Of a DNA stretch of 64,000 nucleotides, positions 40,449 to 51,080 are shown in pieces. The stretch lies in the NCBI GenBank assembly GCA_965153355.1, contig OZ231127.1:3906001-3970000 (forward strand). Reading direction: 5' to 3'. Every line of letters starts with the position of its first letter. The stretch's first letter is position 1. This DNA is from Flaccisagitta enflata (Eukaryota > Chaetognatha > Sagittoidea > Aphragmophora). Both the position numbers and the translations under genes were made by a program. The notes under the pieces are model-generated. The model was given only the letters and a program-made list of their open reading frames with translations. It searched no databases and was not told the origin of the DNA.

Positions 40449-41560
40449 GACTCTCTCTCTCACCATGACAAATGCTTTCTTCGCCAAATGGTTTTCTCCT
40501 CATAGTTCTCTGATCAGAGAGGGTGACAGAAGAACGTCGTCCATGTTGATCCCAGCGTCGACGAGTAGATCCTTAAGAAGATGGAAGAGGTTTTCCGACA
40601 AAAGTTTAGCCCGGTCTGCAGCATCAAGAACAGACTTGATCCAATCACGCTGTTTTAAGGTGAGCTTGATGGTTTCGGGGATGCGCTTTTGCTTGGTGTC
40701 GGGCAACGTAAAATCGGGATCAACGCCTTGCTTGGCGGACGGTTGTTTGTCGGGATCTTCGATGATTTCTGATGAGACTTTGGCATTGTCGACCTTGAAG
40801 AATGAAAGATTTTTTTTGGTGAATTTAGTAAGATAACATGGAAACTGGAATGGCATTTTTGAGTCAAGAAGAGGCATTGTTTGTCGGTCTGTTGGTCCAT
40901 CGGTCATTGATGTTTGAATTAGAGGAAGAGGTAATGCGCGTTTCCGCCCCTTGCCACCCGTCAGCAACTAATATTGACCGTGAATCCAACCTTGTTACTC
41001 AATTTGATGCTATTTGTGTTAAGTCTTACTCGTTGGCGCTCTTTCTCCTTTTCTTGTTGTTGCTGTTGTTCTTGAGCACGCTTGGCTGCTCGATCAAACC
41101 AGCCCTGTTGCTTCCAATCTCGAGCCCCAAATTGGACCGGTTCATTGCGACGTAACCGACGAATGAATTCGGCGTCTTCCTCGCGCGCATCTTTTTCTTT
41201 CTTGGTGTCGCTCAAAACCATGTCAATTGCGTTGTGCGCCGTGACGTCAAAAAAGAATCTCTCTTTTTCTCGAAAGTCGCCAACTACAATTACAAATAGC
41301 AAAATCTGCTGAGCATTGTCCGATTGGTATTCATTACAGGGATGTGCTCTCAATACAACTTAATATGGTGCTGATTCTTACCTATTCGCGTAAGGCAGCT
41401 TTATGTGATTTGACTTTTTGCAAAGAAAGGCAAGATCAGCGCGAAAATCGGCAACGTTTTTTACAATAATCCGGCGTTGGAGAAGCGGGATACAAGCGTC
41501 GCCAAGCTGCCACAACTTCATGAGCTTGTCGGCAACGGTGTCAGCGCACTTTGAAATGTT
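36135..41560 (-). pseudogene. Multi-exon transposase-like gene, decayed
   Basis: Read on the minus strand, segments appear in the order expected for a widespread uncharacterised invertebrate transposase-like family (recalled from family pattern, not searched): 41382-~41560 (LMKLWQLGDACIPLLQRR), 41030-~41325 (FFFDVTAHNAIDMV), ~40505-40793, ~40020-40300 (QIHYDGKRRDNLS; GLSYDTCTVNS), 39722-39933 (ERE-FGRAVMWWPCFHHILELVL), ~39090-39455 (RGDYKEF), 36512-37030 (ATHQAQWMGACLYILKM) and 36135-36425 (WARDGNYKLF; NDAAERAVK). The Asp of YDT and the CFHH motif recall the RNase H-like core of hAT-type transposases. Most boundaries have GT/AG. In-frame stops lie at 39839-39841 (TAG), 39282-39284 (TAA) and 36767-36769 (TAG), and a frame change falls near 40150, so it is broken. 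A TC microsatellite (40365-40446) and a B element (37316-39061) sit in its introns. Confidence 0.72.
37316..39061 (+). mobile_element. B-type element with interior expanded to 1.7 kb
   Basis: The left end has the palindrome AGTCGCGTGCACGCGACT at 37322-37339 and GGTCGGTTGGTCGG. The right end is TCTCGCACGCGACTTATA then GGTGTTGGCCTTGTT (39028-39061). Between them are TTTTGGTCATTT units (37410-37690), GTTTTTTG/GGTTTTTG units (37678-38330) and about 25 copies of TAAGTCTGCTGGTT (38397-38760), then 38765-39027 unique AT-rich sequence. It sits in an intron of the transposase-like relic. Long F/L-rich reading frames here are artefacts of the T/G repeats. Confidence 0.75.
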
Positions 41561-42454
41561 AACTCTCCATATACTTTGAGTAGGTGGGAAAAAAAAAGTT
41601 AACATAGAGGATTGCGGTTTTTTTTCAAGAAAACTAGACCATTGACTGCATTGGTTGGCAGTCTTTTTTTGCCTTGTTATTGTCACATTACTCCAAAATA
41701 AAAATAAATAAGCAAAATCTCAGTTTCTCTGATATGTGGTCGTAGACCTGATCTCACCTCTCAGTGGGGCACTTAATATTGGCGTTTTTTAACATTTTTG
41801 AAAGTAGAAACGCAGATAAATGTAGTGGTGCAATCAGAATCTAAAAAAGTTATCATTTAGTATGTTTTTTAGCCAATTTAAAAAAAAAAAAAATTCTCCT
41901 TTTTTCACTCAATTTCGATTTCCCTTTTTTTGAACAACAACTTCCAGAGAGAGAACAGTTTAGTTGGCAAAGCTGGAAATCTCTCCAAATAAGGTTGAGG
42001 ATATGGGCTTTCTAATCGTGTTTAAATGAAAGAAAAGTATGCTTCGGCATAGTAGTAGTACTATGCCAAAGTTAAGCTATCAAATTTCTAGTATTGCTCT
42101 CTCTTTTTGAGTTGCCCTCATAGTTGACTCTCATTGGTTCGATCTCAACTGTTCCAATCTCGGATTGGCCGAGCGACTCTCGTCATCATGAGAGCAAAAT
42201 CTCGCTTCGAAGCTACCGATAATCAATTCAACTTATTGAGTTCCACTCATGTAACACTTTTCTATAGCAAAATGCGTTACAGCTCGCCAGACTCTGGTGT
42301 CCTACAAATTATTTGAAGTTTTAGAGAAAGCTCTAGAGAGGAAACAGAAGGCCATGCGCGATTAGAAGGAACAATGTTTTTTAACTTTAATTTTTACACA
42401 TTTACATCACGTCTATCGACTTGCAAAGTGTATGGCTATTAGCTTTCATTTAAA

Positions 42455-43977
42455 AAAACAAGGCCAACACCTATAAGTCGCGTGCGAGACTTAATTAATT
42501 ACGTAATCGCCTAATTGTATAAGTACGTTATTTCCTGTAATGATGTTAATGACTATAACTACCTATTGACCTATAATTGCCTATAATGACCTATAATCAC
42601 CTATAATTACCAATAATTACCTATAATTACCTATAATTACCTAAAATTACCCATAATTAAATACTGACCTATAAGTACCTATAAAGACCTATGATCACCT
42701 AAAATTACATATGGACCAATAATTACCTATAATGACCTATCATCACCCATAATTACCCATAATTACCTATAATAACATAATGACCTATAATTACCTTTAA
42801 TGACCTATGATTACCTATAATTACCTATAATTGCATAATGACCTATAATTACCTATAATGACCTATGATTACCTATAACTACCTATAATTACATAATGAC
42901 CTATAATTACCTTTAATGACCTTTGATTACCTATAACAACTCATAATTTCATAATGACCTATAATTACCTTTAATGACCTATAATTACCTATGATTACAT
43001 AATGAACTATAATTACTTATAATGATCTATAATAACCTTTAATTACATATAATTATCAATAATTACATAATGACCTATAATTACCAATAATGACCTATAA
43101 TTGCATAATGACCTATAATGGCCTATAGTTATGTATAATGACCTATGATTACCTATAATTACATAATGACCTATAATGACCTATAAATACCTATATTTAC
43201 CTATGATTATATACTGACCTATAATTACCAATAATGACCTACAATTGCATAATAACCTATAATTACCCTTTATGACCTATAATTACCTATAATTACATAA
43301 TGACCTATAATAACCTATAATGACCTATGATTACCTAAAATGACCTACAATTACCTATAATTGCATAATGACCTATTATGACCTAGGATTACCTATGATT
43401 ACCCAAAATTGCATAATGACCTATAATTACCTATATTGATGTAAATAAAAATTGCAATGACTATACTACGCAAATTTAAAAAATGACTGAAATGATATAA
43501 AATGACTTAAATTGACTTATTCTGATTTATACTGACTTAAATTGACGTAAAATGAGTTAAAATGACTTAATTTTACCTGAAATGACTTGAATTTACCTAA
43601 AATGAGTTAAATTGACTTAGAATGACCTAAATTGACTTAAATAAACTAAAATTCAAAAATGACATAAAATGACTTAGATCGACTTAAACTGCCTTAAATT
43701 GACTTATACTGAGTTAAACTGAATTAAATTGACTTAAATTTACTCAAAATGACTTAAAATGACCTAGATTGACCTAAATTGACTAGAATTCAATAATGAC
43801 TCAAATAACTTAATTTGACTTAAAGTGACTTAAAATGACTAAAAATGATCTAATTTGACTCAAAATCACTTAATTGACTTAAAATGACTTGATAGGAATA
43901 AAACAAATAAAAAAACCGACCGACCGACCGACCGACGGACAAAGCGGGATATAGAGTCTCGTGCACGCGACTAAAAA
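42455..43977 (-). mobile_element. B-type element with interior expanded to 1.5 kb
   Basis: The left end is AAACAAGGCCAACACCTATA then AGTCGCGTGCGAGACTTA. The right end is GACCGACCGACGGACAAAGC then TCTCGTGCACGCGACTAAAAA. The interior 42520-43440 is (ACCTATAATTACCTATAATG)-type repeat and 43480-43890 is AAAATGACTTAAATTGACTT-type repeat. The second matches, in reverse, the few GTCATTTTAAG units of the compact copy. Confidence 0.75.
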
Positions 43978-44045
43978 TTGTGTGAATACTCGCCTCCATT
44001 CAAATTCTAGCAAATGTAGAAGAAAACTAAGACTAACATTACAGA

Positions 44046-45320
44046 GTGCAGCGGCAGTGGTCGCATTTTTACGATTTGCAGGCTCCATTCCCATTGGTGG
44101 TGCCATTTTCATTGGCGGTGTCATTCCCATCTGTGACGCCATTTTCTTCGGCGGCCCCATTCCCATCGGCAGCGCCATTTTCATCAGCGGCGTCACTCCC
44201 ATCTGTGGTGCCATTTTCTTCGGCAACGTCATACCCGTCGGTGGCGCCATTTTCATCGGCTTCTTCAGTGGCGCAGAATTCTGCACAAGAAACAAACTTT
44301 TCCTCGGCGCCCATCTACTCCACAGCGCCAGTCTTGTCGGCGACGTCCTCCTCATCGCCGCCACTCGTGGAGCTGGTCTCTTCATCGGTGGTGGTTTCTC
44401 CATCGGAGTCTCTTCCGCTGGCGCCGCCGACAACGCCGGTTTCATCGTCATTTACTTCACCGAGGGCTGAATCATTGCCGGCTGCATCACCGCCAGCTGC
44501 ATCACTGCCGGCTGCATCACCGCAAGCTTCCTCGTCATTGTCAGCATCTCACTTGACGCTCAACCACTCGTCGGCGCTGACCTCAGGACCGGAATCCCCG
44601 ACGGCGTCGTCGTTGGACTCCTCGGCGTCTACAGACGTGTCAACGGAGACAACTGCTGAAGCTCTCGCGGCTGCTGCAGCGGTTGGAGAAGCTTCCAAAT
44701 CCCACACAGACCCTATTGTTGCATCCGCGAATAAGACGGCCAAGAAGGCAGCCAAAGCAGCCAAATCTGCGGAAAAAGCGGCCATTGCATCAGCGGCAAT
44801 TGCATAAGCAAAACAGTCTGTCGCAGAGACAAAAAAGTCGGAAGCAGCAGCAGCAGCAGCAGCAGCCAAAGCGCTCAGGACAGCTTCATCGCCATCACCC
44901 GAGTCACATTTATCATCCTCATCGTCAACGTCAGCGTCATCTAACTCGTCACTGTCATCAGACAGCATTGAGGACTGGCTGACTAAGGCAAGAAGGAATA
45001 AAAAAGCTTCGTCAGTAACAGGAGTGAAAGAAGGAGTTGACCTAGCTGGTGTTGCCCCTAGGGTCAAAGACTTTTGGGACCTGTTTGTGTCCAACTTGGC
45101 CGAGAACACTACGGATTTTCAAGTAAAAAGCTACCTTCAGAGTAATCACATCGAGGTCAAAGATGTTTTCATGCTCAATTCCAAAAAGAAGGGCACTAAA
45201 TCAGCCAAAGTTCGAGTCGCGGTCGAGCACAGAACAAAAGCCATTGATGAAAGCATTTGGCCCAAATTTGTTCGAGTCCAAGACTGGGTGCGAAAACCAG
45301 CACAGCTGGTGGCCAAATAA
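44046..45320 (+). pseudogene. LINE ORF1 (nucleic-acid chaperone type), one in-frame stop
   Basis: One frame runs from about 44046 to TAA at 45318-45320, interrupted only by TAA at 44805-44807. The N-terminal half is Ser/Ala/Pro-rich and includes a ~30-bp minisatellite (PFSSAAPFPS-like repeat, 44080-44260), then an Ala/Lys stretch (KTAKKAAKAAKSAEKAA). The last 90 residues (WDLFVSNLAENTTDFQVKSY ... WPKFVRVQDWVRKP) resemble the C-terminal domain of CR1/Jockey-type ORF1 proteins, which bind RNA. No in-frame ATG is visible near the 5' end, so the start is missing or upstream. The opposite strand is also open here (44549-45109), but I treat that as a shadow. Confidence 0.6.
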
Positions 45321-45324
45321 GACC

Positions 45325-47652
45325 ATGTTCAACTTTATCCTCATCCTCTTATTGTTCCTGTCTACTTTCAACTCGGAGGTCAAAGATTTCAATGTCGCAT
45401 CTCACAATTTGCATGGTTTTAAAACCTCATCGGAATATCACAAGTCTTGCATAAACAAATATGGCGGTATTTGGATGGCCCAAGAGCTGTGGTTGTCAAA
45501 CAAGCAACTGTCTCAGATGAAGCATCTCGACGCTCAGTTCATAGCATCATCTGGCATGGAAGATGCTGTTTCTTCGGGGGTCATGCGTGGTCGTCCATAT
45601 GGAGGCGTCAGTATTTCATGGTCACATGATCTGAATCACATAATAACGCCTCTTACTCAATACAAACACAAACGAGTGGTTGCAGTCAAACTAACGACTA
45701 CATCAAAGTGTGTCATTTTCATCAGTGTCTACATGCCATTTCTTGACTCAAGAAAACGAGATATCTGTCGAGCTGAAACTGTTGAAGCCATTTCAATGGT
45801 TGAAAAGATCATCGACGATTATCCTGATCATCTTTTTGTAATAGGAGGTGATTTGAACTGTGAACTCACCGGCAGCTCTCCGTTTGATGACTTTTGGAAC
45901 AGATTTGCGACCAGAAATCGATTTGCATATTGCAGGAATCTGTTTAATTTGCCGGGTTACACATACTATCACGAGTCTCTGAACCAGAGAAAGTTTAATG
46001 ACCATTTTATCGTGAGTCAGGAGATTTATGATAACTCCACTTCCTCAAATCACCAAATTATCGATGACGGCCACAATCCTTCTGACCATCTTCCTATCCT
46101 TATGTCGATGCGCTTTGAAGTTCAGACGGTCATTCAAAAACAAAATTCATCGCCAGTTAAATCGAAGCTTAAATGGTCCAAGCTGACAGAATCCGACGTC
46201 GCGGGTTACCATGAATTTCTCTCACATCAACTGCACGAGGGGCCAATGTTAGCTGCGTGCTGTGGCATTCATTGTTCAAATGACCACTGTAAGGAATCCC
46301 TTCAATGCGAGTATGATTTCATGATCGAGTCGGTCAAGACAGCTGATGCTCCTCTCCCTCGCCATGGTGAGCAAAAACATGAGAAAAATTGGTGGAATGT
46401 CGAGCTCTCTCGATTGAAAAAACAATCAATTGATGCCCAGAAATTGTGGCAAGAAAATGGCCGTCCAGGCCAAGGTCCGTTGCATTTTGAACGTTTACGC
46501 ACTCGTGCTAATTACAGGAAGGCCATACGGCATGCTCAAAGACAGCCAAAACAAGAGTCATGGAACAGTTTACATGACGCGTTGGAGTCTAGTGACACTA
46601 ACAAATTCTGGCGTTCATGGAAAAAACTCTACCAGAAGAACTCTGGAGGATATTCACCTGTGGTTGACGGCTGCACTTCCAAACAGGCCATAGCTGATTC
46701 ATTCATGAGATCATTTCAACGAAACTCAGAGCCAAACAACCCATCAAAAGTTGCTGAGCTCAACACTCGTTTTCAGGAGAAATATCACGCCTTTTGCTCC
46801 AATCATGACATTAATTGTGACTGTCACCATTACAAAATCACAATGGAAAATGTAATTGACGCTGTCTGTGGCCTCAAGCCGGGAAAATGCGCCGACGATG
46901 ATGGTCTCTGTGCAGAACATTTCTTAAATGCTCCTCTCATCATGTACCATCGTCTTACAAATCTTTTCAACGGAATGCTTAGTCATTCATTTGTGCCAAA
47001 ACAATTTCGGTGGGGATTCATGATACCCATCATAAAAGACAGCCACGGCAATCACAGTGACGTCAATAATTATCGGGGGATAACCATATCTCCAATTGTG
47101 TCAAAAATATTTGAGCATGTTCTCAAAGCGGTCTTCTCAGATCACCTGCAGACTTCAGCCTACCAATTTGGCTTCAAACGGAAGAAGTCGACGTCTCATG
47201 CTCTTTTTTGTCTCAAGAACACCATTAACTACTACATTGAAAATGGCAGCCGTGTTTTCTGCTCAATGTTGGACGCGCCAAAGGCGTTTGATCGGCTAGT
47301 CCATTCGGGGCTCTTCAGCAAGCTAATTGACCGTGATATCCCAAAAGTATTCCTCGATGTTATCATAACATGGCACGACGGTTTGTTCTGTCGAGTAAGA
47401 TGGGATGGCGTAAACAGTGACTGGTTCATGATCTCTGCAGGAGTCCGTCAGGGTGGGGTACTCTCGCCAGACTTCTACAGCATTTACGTCGACGAGCTCA
47501 TCCATATTCTAAAAAAGTGTGGCATTGGATGCCATGTTCGTGGCATCTTTGCCGCAACTCTTTTCTACGCAGACGACATGGCCGTTCTGTCTCCATCAAT
47601 AAAAGGACTTCAAAGGATCCTCGATATTTGCAGTGAATATTGTCAAACATGA
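45325..47652 (+). CDS. LINE ORF2: APE endonuclease and reverse transcriptase, C-terminus missing
   Basis: ATG at 45325 lies four bases after the ORF1 stop; the frame is also open upstream to 45163. The 775 residues begin with an APE-type endonuclease that nicks target DNA: FNVASHNLHG, AQELWL (metal-binding Glu), VYMPF, GGDLNCE and PSDHLPI (catalytic Asp-His). A linker rich in HARQ-type basic residues follows, then reverse transcriptase: LKPGKCADDDGL, NNYRGITISPIVSKIFE, LDAPKAFD (motif A Asp), GVRQGGVLSP and FYADDMAVLSP (catalytic YADD, about residue 747). The frame ends EYCQT-stop right where the 20-bp repeat array begins, so the thumb and C-terminal domains are absent. No internal stop or frameshift is seen, which suggests recent insertion. 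It cannot be a complete enzyme. Confidence 0.88.
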   Translation: MFNFILILLLFLSTFNSEVKDFNVASHNLHGFKTSSEYHKSCINKYGGIWMAQELWLSNKQLSQMKHLDAQFIASSGMEDAVSSGVMRGRPYGGVSISWSHDLNHIITPLTQYKHKRVVAVKLTTTSKCVIFISVYMPFLDSRKRDICRAETVEAISMVEKIIDDYPDHLFVIGGDLNCELTGSSPFDDFWNRFATRNRFAYCRNLFNLPGYTYYHESLNQRKFNDHFIVSQEIYDNSTSSNHQIIDDGHNPSDHLPILMSMRFEVQTVIQKQNSSPVKSKLKWSKLTESDVAGYHEFLSHQLHEGPMLAACCGIHCSNDHCKESLQCEYDFMIESVKTADAPLPRHGEQKHEKNWWNVELSRLKKQSIDAQKLWQENGRPGQGPLHFERLRTRANYRKAIRHAQRQPKQESWNSLHDALESSDTNKFWRSWKKLYQKNSGGYSPVVDGCTSKQAIADSFMRSFQRNSEPNNPSKVAELNTRFQEKYHAFCSNHDINCDCHHYKITMENVIDAVCGLKPGKCADDDGLCAEHFLNAPLIMYHRLTNLFNGMLSHSFVPKQFRWGFMIPIIKDSHGNHSDVNNYRGITISPIVSKIFEHVLKAVFSDHLQTSAYQFGFKRKKSTSHALFCLKNTINYYIENGSRVFCSMLDAPKAFDRLVHSGLFSKLIDRDIPKVFLDVIITWHDGLFCRVRWDGVNSDWFMISAGVRQGGVLSPDFYSIYVDELIHILKKCGIGCHVRGIFAATLFYADDMAVLSPSIKGLQRILDICSEYCQT

Positions 47653-50600
47653 CACCTGCGGGAGGTAGATGACACTTACAGGGGGTAGTTGATACTTGCA
47701 GAGGCAGTTGACACTTGCGAGGGTAGTTGACACTTGTGGGGGGTAGATTACAATTTAGGGGGTAGATTACAATTTAGGGGGTAGTTGGCACTTGAGGGGG
47801 GTAGTTGACACTTGCCAGGGGTAGTTGACACATGCAGGGGGAAGAGGGGGGTAGTTGGAACTTGCCAGGGTAGTTGACACTTGCAGGGGGTAGTTGACAC
47901 TTGCAGGGGGTAGTTGACATTTGCAGGGGGTAGTTGACACTTGCGGGAGGTAATTGACTCTTGGGGGAGGTAGTTGACACTTGCGGGGGGTAGTTGACTC
48001 TTGCGGGAGGTAGTTGACACTTGGGGGAGGGTAGTTGACACTTGCCAGGGGATAGTTGACACTTGTGGGGGGTAGTTGACACCTGTGGGGGGTTGTTTAC
48101 ACTTGCGGGGGGTAGTTAACCTTTGTGGGGGGTAGTTGACACTTGCAAGGGGTAGTCAACCCTTGTGGGGGGGTAGTTGACACTTGTGGGGGGGTAGTTG
48201 ACACTTGCGGGGGGTAGTTGACACTTGCAGGGGGTAGTTGACACTTGCAGGGGGTAGTTGACACTTGTGGGAGGTAGTTGAGACTTACAGGGGGTAGTTG
48301 ACACTTGCAGAGGAAGTTGACACTTGTGGGGGTAGTTGACACTTGTTGGGGGGGTAGATTACAATTTAGGGGGTAGTTGACACTTGAGGGGGGTAGTTGA
48401 CACTTGCCGGGGGAAGTGACACTAGCAGGGGGAAGAGGGGGTAGTTGAAACTTGCCGGGGTAGTTGACACTTGCAGGGGGTAGTTGACACTTGCAGGGGG
48501 TAGTTGACACTTGCAGGGGGTAGTTGACATTTGCAGGGGGTAGTTAACACTTGCGGGGGGTAGTTGACTCTTGCGGGTGGTAGTTGACACTTGTGGGGGG
48601 TAGTTGACTCTTGCGGGGGGTATTTGACACTTGAGGGGGTAGTTGACACTTGGGGGGGTATTTGACACTTGCCCGGGGAGAGTTGACACTTGTTGGGGGT
48701 AGTTGACACTTGTGGGGGGTAGTTGACACTTGCGGGGGTAGTTGACACTTGTGGGGGGTTGTTGACACTTGCTGGGGGTAGTCGACACTTGTTGGGGGTA
48801 GTTGATATGTGTGGGGGTAGTTGACACATGCGGGGGGTAATGGATACTTGCGGGGGGTAGTGGATACATCTAGGGGGTGGTAGACACTTCAGGGGGTATT
48901 TGACACTCTGGGGGGTAATGGACACTTGTCACGGTAGTTGACACTTGCAGGGGGGAGGTGAGACTTGCAAGAGGTAGTTGACAATTGCGAGAGGTAGTTG
49001 ACACTTGTGGGGGGTAGTTAAAACTTTTGGGGGGTAGTTGACACTCGAGGGGGTAGTGTACACTTGCGGAGGGTAGATGACACTTGCGGGGGGTAGTTGA
49101 CACTTGTGGGGGGTAGCTGACACTTGCAAGGGGTGGTTAACACTTGCAGGGGTAGTTGACACTTGCGGGGGGTAGTGGACACTTGCGGGATTTTCGGGGG
49201 GTAGTTGACACTTTGTGGGGTAGTTGACGATCTTGGGGGTAGTTGACACTTGCGGGAGGTAGTTGACACTTGCAGGAGGAATTTGACACTGGCAAGGGGT
49301 AGTTGACAGTTGCAAGGGGTAGTTGACACTTGTGGGGGGTTGTTGAAACTTGCTGGGGGTAGTTGACACTAGAGGGGGTAGTTTACACTTGCGGGAGGTA
49401 GTTGAAACTTGCAAGGGGTAGTTAACACTTGTGGGGGTAGTTGACAGTTTTTGGGGGTACTTGACACTTGTGGGGGGTAGATGACACTTCTGGGGGGTAG
49501 TTTACACCTGCAGGTGGTAATTGACCCCTGTGGGGGGTAGTTGACACTTGCAGGGGGTTGTTGACACTTGTAGGGGTTGTTTACACTAAGGGGGGTTGTT
49601 AACCCTTGTGGGGTGAGTTGACACTTGTGGGGGGGGTAGTTGACACTTGCGGGGGTAGTTGACACTTGCGAGGGGTAGTTGACACTTGCAGGGGGTAGTC
49701 GACACTTGCAGGGGGTAGTTGACACTTGCGGGTGGAGTTGACACTTGCAGGGGGGTAATTGACACTTGTGAGGGGTAGTTGACCCTTGTGGGGGGTAGTT
49801 GACACTTGCGGGGGGTAGTTGACACTTGCAGGGGGGTATTTGACACTTGCAGGGGGGTAGTTGACACTTGTTGGGGAAGTTGACACTTGGGGGGGTAGTT
49901 GACACTTGCAGGGGTAGTTTATACTAGGGGGGATTTGTCACTTGCGGGGGGTAGTTGACACTTTCCGGGGTAAGTTGACACTTTTGGGGGGTAGTTGACA
50001 CTTGCGGGGGGTAGTTGTCACCAATGGGGGGTAGCTGACACTTGCAAGGGGTAGTTGACACTTGCAGGGGTAGTTGACACTTGCAGGGGGTAGTGGACAC
50101 TTGCGGGGGGTAGTGGACACTGGCGGGGGGTAGTTGACACTTGCGGGGGGAGTTAATACCAGGGGGGGTAGTTGACACTTGTTGGTGGTAGTTGACACTT
50201 GCGGGGGGTAGTTGTCACTTGCGGGGGGTAGTTGATACTTGCGGGGGTAGTTGACACTTGCGAGGGGTAGTTGTCACTTACTGGGGTAGTTGACACTTGC
50301 CGGGGGTAGTTGACACTTGCAGGGGGTAGTTGACACTTGAGGGGGGTAATTGACACTTGGGGGGTAGTTGACTCTTGCTGGGGGTAGTTGACACTTGCGG
50401 GGGGTAGTTGACACTTGCGGGGGTAGTTGACACTTGCAAGGGGTAGTAGACACTTGGGGGGAGGGTAGTTGACACTTGCTGGAGTAAGCGACACTTATAA
50501 GGGGGATAAATGCTGAATTTCATGTACTTACCTCAGTATAAACTGATAATCTGCTCTGATTGGTCACTGAAAAGGGCATACAGCTTCTGATTGGTCCGCG

Positions 50601-50676
50601 AAAAGGGCATAGAAAAGGGCATAGAAAAGGGAATACGGAAAAAGGGCATACAGCGCGGGCATACAAAGGTAGCTCG
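47650..50676 (-). repeat. Right arm: same 20-bp repeat in reverse orientation plus cap
   Basis: (TAGTTGACACTTGCGGGGGG)n from 47650 to about 50505, then a cap (50520-50670) that is the inverted match of the left cap, including TGATTGGTCACTGAAAAGGG and GATTGGTCCGCGAAAAGGGC. Its inner edge begins directly inside the LINE open frame. Confidence 0.95.
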
Positions 50677-50699
50677 TCAAACCTTGGCGCCGCTGATCA

Positions 50700-51080
50700 T
50701 ATGGTAGATTTTTGTTTTCATTGAAATTTGTCCAATAGGAAGACCGGATTTTTTTCTATTTCATTTTAGAGCCAATAGAATGATAGCCCCGCTTCTGCCA
50801 CAAACCAATGAAAGGCGAGCGATTTTCCCCTCTATTCTTTAACTGCGCGAAAGCTTTAGCGAAAAAGCGAAGGCCTACCAATGATGATCGAAGATTCCAC
50901 CGCCCGCCTGACCGATTCTCGTCAAACCTTTGCCGCGCGCGCTGGTCTACGGTCGGCCGCTGTTCTCGTTAAGCCGACGGGACGCATCCTCCTCAGACGT
51001 TACCCCGTTCCGATGATATCCGTCGTGGATTTAAGAAGAAGAGAACTAAAGAGCGATTGGAGAAAGGATTTATAAATGTC
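50700..51080 (+). other. CCAAT-rich promoter-like segment with a 64-codon ORF
   Basis: Just outside the right arm: CCAATAGG (50733), GCCAATAGAATG (50772) and AACCAATGAAAG (50804), then an E2F-like GCGCGAAAGC (50845), then ATG at 50881 opening MMIEDSTARLTDSRQTFAAR ... RRYPVPMISVVDLRRRELKS to TAA at 51073. CG-rich composition here contrasts with the AT-rich surroundings. The protein is not recognised and no splice partner was found. This could be the 5' end of a host gene separated from its body, or chance. Confidence 0.3.

Larger units (their letters stand above)
43978..47652 (+). mobile_element. Non-LTR retrotransposon (LINE), lacking its 3' part
   Basis: Two consecutive + strand frames: an Ala/Ser-rich ORF1 with an RRM-like C-terminus and an ORF2 with APE endonuclease and reverse transcriptase. 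The 5' edge abuts a B element ending at 43977. The 3' edge is the right 20-bp repeat arm, which begins immediately after the YADD region. The clade is not assigned; the domain order fits CR1/I/Jockey-like LINEs. 3' truncation is unusual, because LINEs normally lose their 5' ends. Confidence 0.85.
30483..50687. mobile_element. Candidate giant Foldback-type element (~20.2 kb) with tandem-repeat inverted arms
   Basis: The left arm (30494-34315) and right arm (47650-50676) are inverted copies of one design: unique outer caps (TATGCCCGCGCTGTATGCCC, then TTTTTCCGTATTCCC, then CGCGGACCAATCAGA, then CAGTGACCAATCA, then GTACATGAAA), followed by thousands of bases of a 20-bp tandem repeat. An 11-bp direct repeat, TCAAACCTTGG, sits at 30483-30493 and 50677-50687, just outside the arms, as a target-site duplication would. 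Arms made of short tandem repeats and duplications of about 9 bp are the hallmark of Foldback elements (Drosophila FB; FB-NOF is grouped with Mutator-like transposons). Caveat: the first 14-15 bp inside the direct repeats do not match between the two ends. The interior holds a transposase-like relic (- strand), a LINE (+ strand) and smaller insertions. Confidence 0.7.

Noticed and set aside
44549-45109. 186-residue minus-strand acidic/Ala-rich frame
   Set aside because: It is antisense to LINE ORF1, whose + frame leads into a recognisable RRM-like C-terminus and ORF2.
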